Shown: positions 58,901 to 64,000 of the stretch, in pieces
How positions within the stretch are numbered: position 1 is the first letter of the stretch
How the letters are laid out: every line of letters begins with the position of its first letter
Source: Siphonodentalium dalli
Lineage: Eukaryota; Mollusca; Scaphopoda; Gadilida; Siphonodentaliidae
Reading direction: 5' to 3'
Assembly (NCBI GenBank): GCA_032622095.1
Contig: CP136065.1
Location: forward strand, 207,492,151-207,556,150
DNA length: 64,000 bases
Made by a program: the position numbers and the translations under genes
Notes under the pieces: generated by a model
Told to the model about the DNA's origin: nothing
The model's database searches: none
Seen by the model: the letters and a program-made list of their open reading frames with translations, nothing else

Positions 58901-59157
58901 CCCTTTCATGACTGGAGCTTCCTGAATTTTGGCGAAAACCCAGTGCCAATGCATTCTCTGATATATGCGAGTCGCCCGTAGGGCTCCTCGCATATATCAG
59001 AAAATGCATTGGCCTAACACTATATTTACCTTGACCTTGTAAGCCAGTGCAATATATTATATACGCGAGGCTCCCTATGGGAGAATCGCATATATACGAG
59101 AATACACTGGCACGTGGTATTTAATGCTGCACCAGCGCATTTCCCGCCATTAAAGGG
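58901..59157. mobile_element. piggyBac-type MITE, family 2
   Basis: TTAA at 58897-58900, start CCCTTTCATGACTGGAGCTT, end CCCGCCATTAAAGGG, then TTAG (mutated TTAA). It contains two hairpin modules with GCCAATGCATTCTCT-type arms. Confidence 0.8.
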
Positions 59158-59409
59158 TTAGGCCCTGGTAGCGCTAACCAGATCTGATATTTCTATAGCT
59201 TGAGATCCGCTCTCCGTGTTGGCACCGCTAACATTGTTAACAAAATGAACTACAACTATATAACGTACTTTCGACTAAATAACCGATTTGACTGATGCAT
59301 TTTACAAAACCACAAGTGCGTGAGCAACTTTGGTCTTACATAAGTCAAATTCACCTAGTGGGTGAGCTTGAATGATATTTGGGTAGCTCTTTAGAATCAT
59401 TTTTTCGAA

Positions 59410-59830
59410 GAACAAAAAACGTTCTTTAAAAACACGCTCTTTAAAATAACTTCTGTGATGAAAATGGGCAGACCGAACCTAAATTCTAACTCGATCTGTA
59501 TCTTCATATGAGTAATCTATATGCCAAATTTGAAAACAAACAGATAACAATGACTAAAGCTATCACCCGGAAACAAAAACAATCGTCAAATTATCAGTCA
59601 ACAAGGAGCATAACTCCGATAGAACTCTGGCACAAATAGGCGGACGGAACCCAAATTTGAAATTAACCTGTATTTTCATGAGTAATCCATATACTAAATT
59701 TGTAAACAATCAGATAACTAAAACTAAAGTTATCACCCGGAAACAATCCGGGGCGGACGGACGCACTGACGCACGCACGGACACTGCTGATTTCTATTTC
59801 CCCCCAAATATTGTTTCGGGGGACATTGAA
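59410..59830 (+). repeat. CATAACTCC-type dispersed repeat, copy
   Basis: Two units (AACCTAAATTCTAACTCGA and AACCCAAATTTGAAATTAA, each followed by TTATCACCCGGAAACAA), then GGCGGACGGACGCACTGACG and CCCCAAATATTGTTTCGGGGG at the end. Confidence 0.6.
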
Positions 59831-59834
59831 AATG

Positions 59835-61745
59835 CCAATGAATACCTGTGCAGTGAACACCTTCCAGGTACACTCTCGTTCTACACACAAGCCGAGTACG
59901 TGGGACAGGATTTCGCTTTGTTTGTTGAGACCATTCGTGCTCTGGTTTATCTGGTACCACATCTTAAAATATCTTCAGCTCTTGAAACCAGTTCCGTTTC
60001 CATTTAGTCTTCGATCATATAGCTCTATATAGAGAAGCTATATTGATTCCCCATAGCGTAGTCACTTTGTCAATACAGATCGGCAGTAAGCGTGCCTAGG
60101 CCACGAACAACTACACCATTCAGCGATATTATAAAGAGAGGAGTCAGTCATTCACTGCCTCATATATCGGACAGGTAGGTGTATACCTGTGTTACATGTG
60201 CACCTTAATTATACGGTTCTTTGAAGGAGATACGGATGTATTATGTGGAGTTAGTGTCTGGATTACAGGCAATACAAACGGAGATAGTTGTACTGCGACA
60301 GTAAAACTGAGTCAACTAACCTTCGGGATATTTGATTCTGTGTTTGTATCAACGTTGTCTGATATTCTTTCGATCGGGTGAGTTGAAATTATCGATAACT
60401 ATCTGGCTAATTAATACGTCATATCTTGGGGCCATGTTTTGTGTATTCATTCTTCTTCTACTTTCGGTTCCTATTTGTATTAACTTATTTGTCCATACCT
60501 CTAGTGACAAATGTGTTCCTTGGGGACACAATAATTAAAGATTGTATTGAGAATCAAATTGGTGGTTGTTGTCTTGTCCGTTCTGGGCATGCTTGTATAT
60601 TTAGCTTTTGATGTTCATGAATCTTTCTCGGTATCGAAATTTCACAACCATGTTGTCTAAGTCACATATAGTATGCATATACATTGCCTTGATTACATAT
60701 GAAGGTAAATTTTGCCAATGTGTTATGTGGGTTAGTTTGTTGAAAGTCGACGAGAATGGAAACATTCAGATATCTATAACTCAACTTCGTGTGCGGTGGA
60801 TCTTTTCCAGTCATATAAAGTAATTCAAACCCAACGAAAGACACAATTCAACCACAGAATCAGAATCAGTTTACTGCCAAAGCTGATTTAACATAGAACA
60901 TGCAAAGATATATATACATATATCTACAATAGCAGGAAAATATAATGGCCATAATCTTATACTCCTGCCACAGCCATAGTACCATATAATATTTATATAT
61001 CTCAACCCCTTTGGTTTAAGGCACAGCCATTCCCATTTTGTCACCCACATCGAATAATGCAGGGGAAAGCAAGATACAAACTTCAATTTATTTCAAATTA
61101 CAAAACATGATCATGATGTGCATAGTCGTGTGATAACAGCGCCTACCAATCGAACTAAACACCACCACATGATAAAACAGTGGGTACTCAAATGTGGTCA
61201 CCCCTGGTCAAGTGTTCCCGCTAATTTAGTATGATGTTGGTGGGTTCTGTTGAATTGCTATAATGCTGGTGGGGAAAAATGATGAAAAATTACCGTTTCA
61301 ATACAAGCCAGTGCCTATAAAATGGAACATTCAAGATCGAACATACACATTTAAATATTTTAATAATGGATGCGCTGGTGTTTGCAAAACGACAGGAATC
61401 GACATTTTGATTATGGTCTGTTTTCAACAATCAACGCATCCTTTATAAAATTATTTGAAATATATATGTTTTTGAATATATTATATACATAATGGCTTTT
61501 CTGCGACTTGTTCCGATTACACAAAGGCCGCAAAAATGACAACCTGAGAAAATGTTTTGTTTAGAGAGGAGTGGGCAATACTCAATATTTGTATGGATAG
61601 AATATTTTCTCAATCCAACAAGTGGGTATCTGTTTCCCCTAAACTGGAACATCAACAAACCAAATGACAGCCAAATCCGATGATCCATGCCCAAGTTACA
61701 TGCTGAAATTGTCATAGTATGTAGTGTGTTCATACAGACACAAAA
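59835..61745. other. No gene recognised
   Basis: CAGAATCAGAATCAGTTTAC near 60856 resembles the 3' tail of an old retroposon. No coding motif was found. Confidence 0.45.
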
Positions 61746-61749
61746 TTGA

Positions 61750-62330
61750 GAAATTTCCAAGGGTTGTACCTCTGGGAAAAAAATGAAAAGGCAAAACCCG
61801 TAGTATGTGTACGGGTATCCTCCACCCACACACGTGTTATCACATTCCATATTATAGGGCAACGAAATCTCATAATTAAAGCCATAATTTTGCCCTCCAA
61901 AATACACATAATATTATTTGATTTTGAATTGTTCTCACTATCGAAATAGGTCGATAAATATCTTAACTACCTTTCTGCGAGCATTGTGTAAACCCAAAAG
62001 ACGCATTGAAGTAATCAAAAATAACTGTTAATACTGTTAATACGGTGTTTGGTGTTCCAAACACACCATTTGCGGGACATGGAACAGAAAAGAGCGTTCC
62101 GTGATAGTCTATTCCTGATGTGGTAGCAATAAATTAAGAGCGTTTGTCAGATGTCTGACATCTGGCGAAAAGTTGAAAACGGCTGAAAAATGGCCGTGAC
62201 TTTGGTAAGTGTTTTTCAGAGCATACGAAGTCGGTATATAAATAGTTCGTTTATTTATCGACCTATCGAATCAGTCGTTCCAAATTACGTAGAAAAAAAT
62301 TTGGAGGTTCGAATGAGCCATGTCCGTTTA
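61750..62330 (-). repeat. Dispersed repeat R2, copy 3 (partial)
   Basis: Collinear with 46430-46780 (GGTCGATAAATA, GGAACAGAAAAGAGCGTTC, ATTCCTGATNTGGTAG, TTAAGAGCGTTTG). It carries the paired motif at 62092 and 62138. Confidence 0.7.
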
Positions 62331-62339
62331 ACACCATAT

Positions 62340-63275
62340 TTACAATACGATATGTTCGTACGAACACATATTTACAAGTCAAAGAAGGGTCATAACTCTG
62401 GTAAAAATTAATGGACGAAACCCGTAGGATGTGTGTATCATTTCTCCAACCTGTGCTATTGCCACGCCAAAGGACATCGAAACCGAATTACAAGCTGAAC
62501 TGTTCGGACGAACGGATGGAACCCTCGGATGTATACGACCTGAACCGACTCTTTTTTTTTTTTTAAGTTAACCGCCCTCGTATATACACAGATTGGGGTC
62601 GTATTGTTTTATTTTACCCTCCGGTCAAGGTGTTGACCTATATTTCCAATGTCAATTGGATTTCGATGGTAAATATATCCATTCCCATTACCACCGGCCG
62701 ATCCGCCCTCGTATTAAGGTCCGTGGGACAAATTGTCATGCTCGCAGAGAGGTGCTAAATTTCCGAGTAAATAAACAAACATCACCTCGTCCGCTACTAC
62801 CGGTCCTCGCATCAAGGTGATAATTATCGAGAAAAGAAACCGGGATTTCGCGGGGAGCGTGTTAAGTGGCCCGATTCGGGGCCAAGGTGCTAATTTACTG
62901 AATTAATCTCTTATCCCTTCAAACATGTAGCCACACCTTTTGTGAAAATAAACTCAAAATGTGGCGGAAAGTTACAAAGAAACAAACAAGATACAGCACA
63001 GCAACCCATTCATCAGTTATATATATGGTTCTTGTTTGTGCAGTTCGTCTACATTATTTGTGTGGTTCGTACATGTACCTGCATGGGGGATTATTTTACC
63101 AACATTCACGAGCATCCGCGATTTCTATCAAATAGTTAGTGCAAAAGAAAACATGCAAACAGTATTATATAGGTTCTCGAAGGCAGCAGTTCAACCCATG
63201 TCATCCGTGTCTTGAAGTCCAGATACCACATGTCCCTGGAATCAATGTGCGTCTATCTATTTTGGATTTAAACTG
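62340..63275. other. No gene recognised
   Basis: AT-rich with no motif-bearing frame. Confidence 0.5.
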
Positions 63276-63279
63276 TTAA

Positions 63280-63669
63280 CCCTTTACCCAACAAACCGGC
63301 CAAAACCGGCCAAATAAAGCTTCAACAGCCTAAAATATCTTCGGTCTGTCTCAATAGAACCATACAAATATGGATATCATTGGAACCGGCTCCTTGACCA
63401 CATTGTGATAGTTACAGTTATGCCCTGTGCCAATGCATTCTCTTATATATGCGAGTCGACCATAGGTCGCCTCGCATATATAAGAGAATGCATTGGCCTA
63501 AAAAAAAAAAAAATAACACTTTTTACCATTTTTTCTTACATTCTTTAACAATTTTATAATTTTTAATGTGTTAAGCCAATGCATTCTCTTATATATGCGA
63601 GGCGACCTATGGTCGACTCGCATATATAAGAGAATGCATTGGCACAGGGCCGTTCTGTTGGGTAAAGGG
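63280..63669. mobile_element. piggyBac-type MITE, family 3
   Basis: Starts CCCTTTACCCAACAAACCGG and ends CTGTTGGGTAAAGGG, flanked by TTAA at 63276-63279 and 63670-63673. A subterminal CCGGCCAAAACCGGCC is followed by two 76-bp hairpin modules (63427-63500 and 63574-63645) identical in type to those of family 2, around an AT core. Confidence 0.9.
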
Positions 63670-63785
63670 TTAAATTAAAACTAAAGTGCCGGAACAGTTA
63701 GCAGAAGTTGATATATTGCGGACGACATAATTATGCATTGGAAAATATTATTGAAAATTATCACCGCAGAAATATAAAATGTTAC

Positions 63786-63845
63786 AATAAAGAGCGTTAT
63801 TGTTAATTGTGTGCTAATGCAATACAATAAAGAGCGTTGTTCTTA
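63786..63845 (-). repeat. CGCTCTTTA motif pair
   Basis: CAATAAAGAGCGTT at 63785 and again 40 bp later. Confidence 0.6.
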
Positions 63846-64000
63846 CTTTTATGCAGAAAAGAGACAATTGCTGACAAGATAAGTTCATATTATTGTGGTA
63901 TGTCTTTTATGCGGAGTATATAAGCGCGGAAATACAAATTTTAGGTCTGAACATTTTATGACGCTTTATAATGTAAAGCTGGTTTCAAATCGTTTGTGAA

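Overview
The window looks like gene-poor nuclear DNA of an invertebrate animal, most likely a mollusc (a bivalve is my best guess). Coding density is very low, the sequence is AT-rich with many microsatellites, and there are apurinic-endonuclease/reverse-transcriptase LINEs, a tRNA-type SINE, many short palindromic transposons, and repeat texts that I associate with mollusc genomes. I find no convincing intact host gene and no rRNA or tRNA gene. Almost every recognisable coding stretch is a transposable-element protein, and nearly all of these are broken by stops or frameshifts.

Layout. 1-3.3 kb: one TTAA-flanked MITE, otherwise plain. 3.3-9.2 kb: a 5.9 kb DNA transposon with terminal inverted repeats of about 410 bp. 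It encodes a broken, long protein of a family widespread in cnidarians and molluscs, with HEEADTR, TVDTD and GCDTVS motifs and a C-terminal Cys-rich CXC-like domain. The 3' part of this element plus flank (2177 bp) is tandemly duplicated up to 11,987. 12.0-14.3 kb: minus-strand LINE fragment interrupted by a piggyBac-type MITE, another insertion and a trinucleotide tract. 14.7-34.6 kb: no genes seen; MITEs, dispersed repeats and three short-unit tandem arrays (48, 38 and 42 bp). 35.2-37.6 kb: minus-strand P-element-like transposase relic. 38.3-40.3 kb: minus-strand piggyBac-like transposase relic split by a 1.2 kb retroelement that carries only ORF1-type frames and is bounded by a 12-bp target-site duplication. 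40.35-44.45 kb: a second, longer minus-strand LINE with endonuclease, reverse transcriptase and zinc-knuckle regions. 45-64 kb: a cruciform-prone low-complexity block, a SINE, several MITEs and dispersed repeats, and one unrecognised 151-codon ORF.

How the parts relate. At least five TTAA-flanked short elements share the terminal CCCTTT of the piggyBac relic at 40.3 kb and are probably non-autonomous partners of piggyBac-type transposases. Two families with different termini share the same internal 76-bp hairpin module. A separate dispersed repeat carries pairs of CGCTCTTTA motifs spaced 40-46 bp. The 5.9 kb transposon and its exact tandem duplication are the most interesting single locus.
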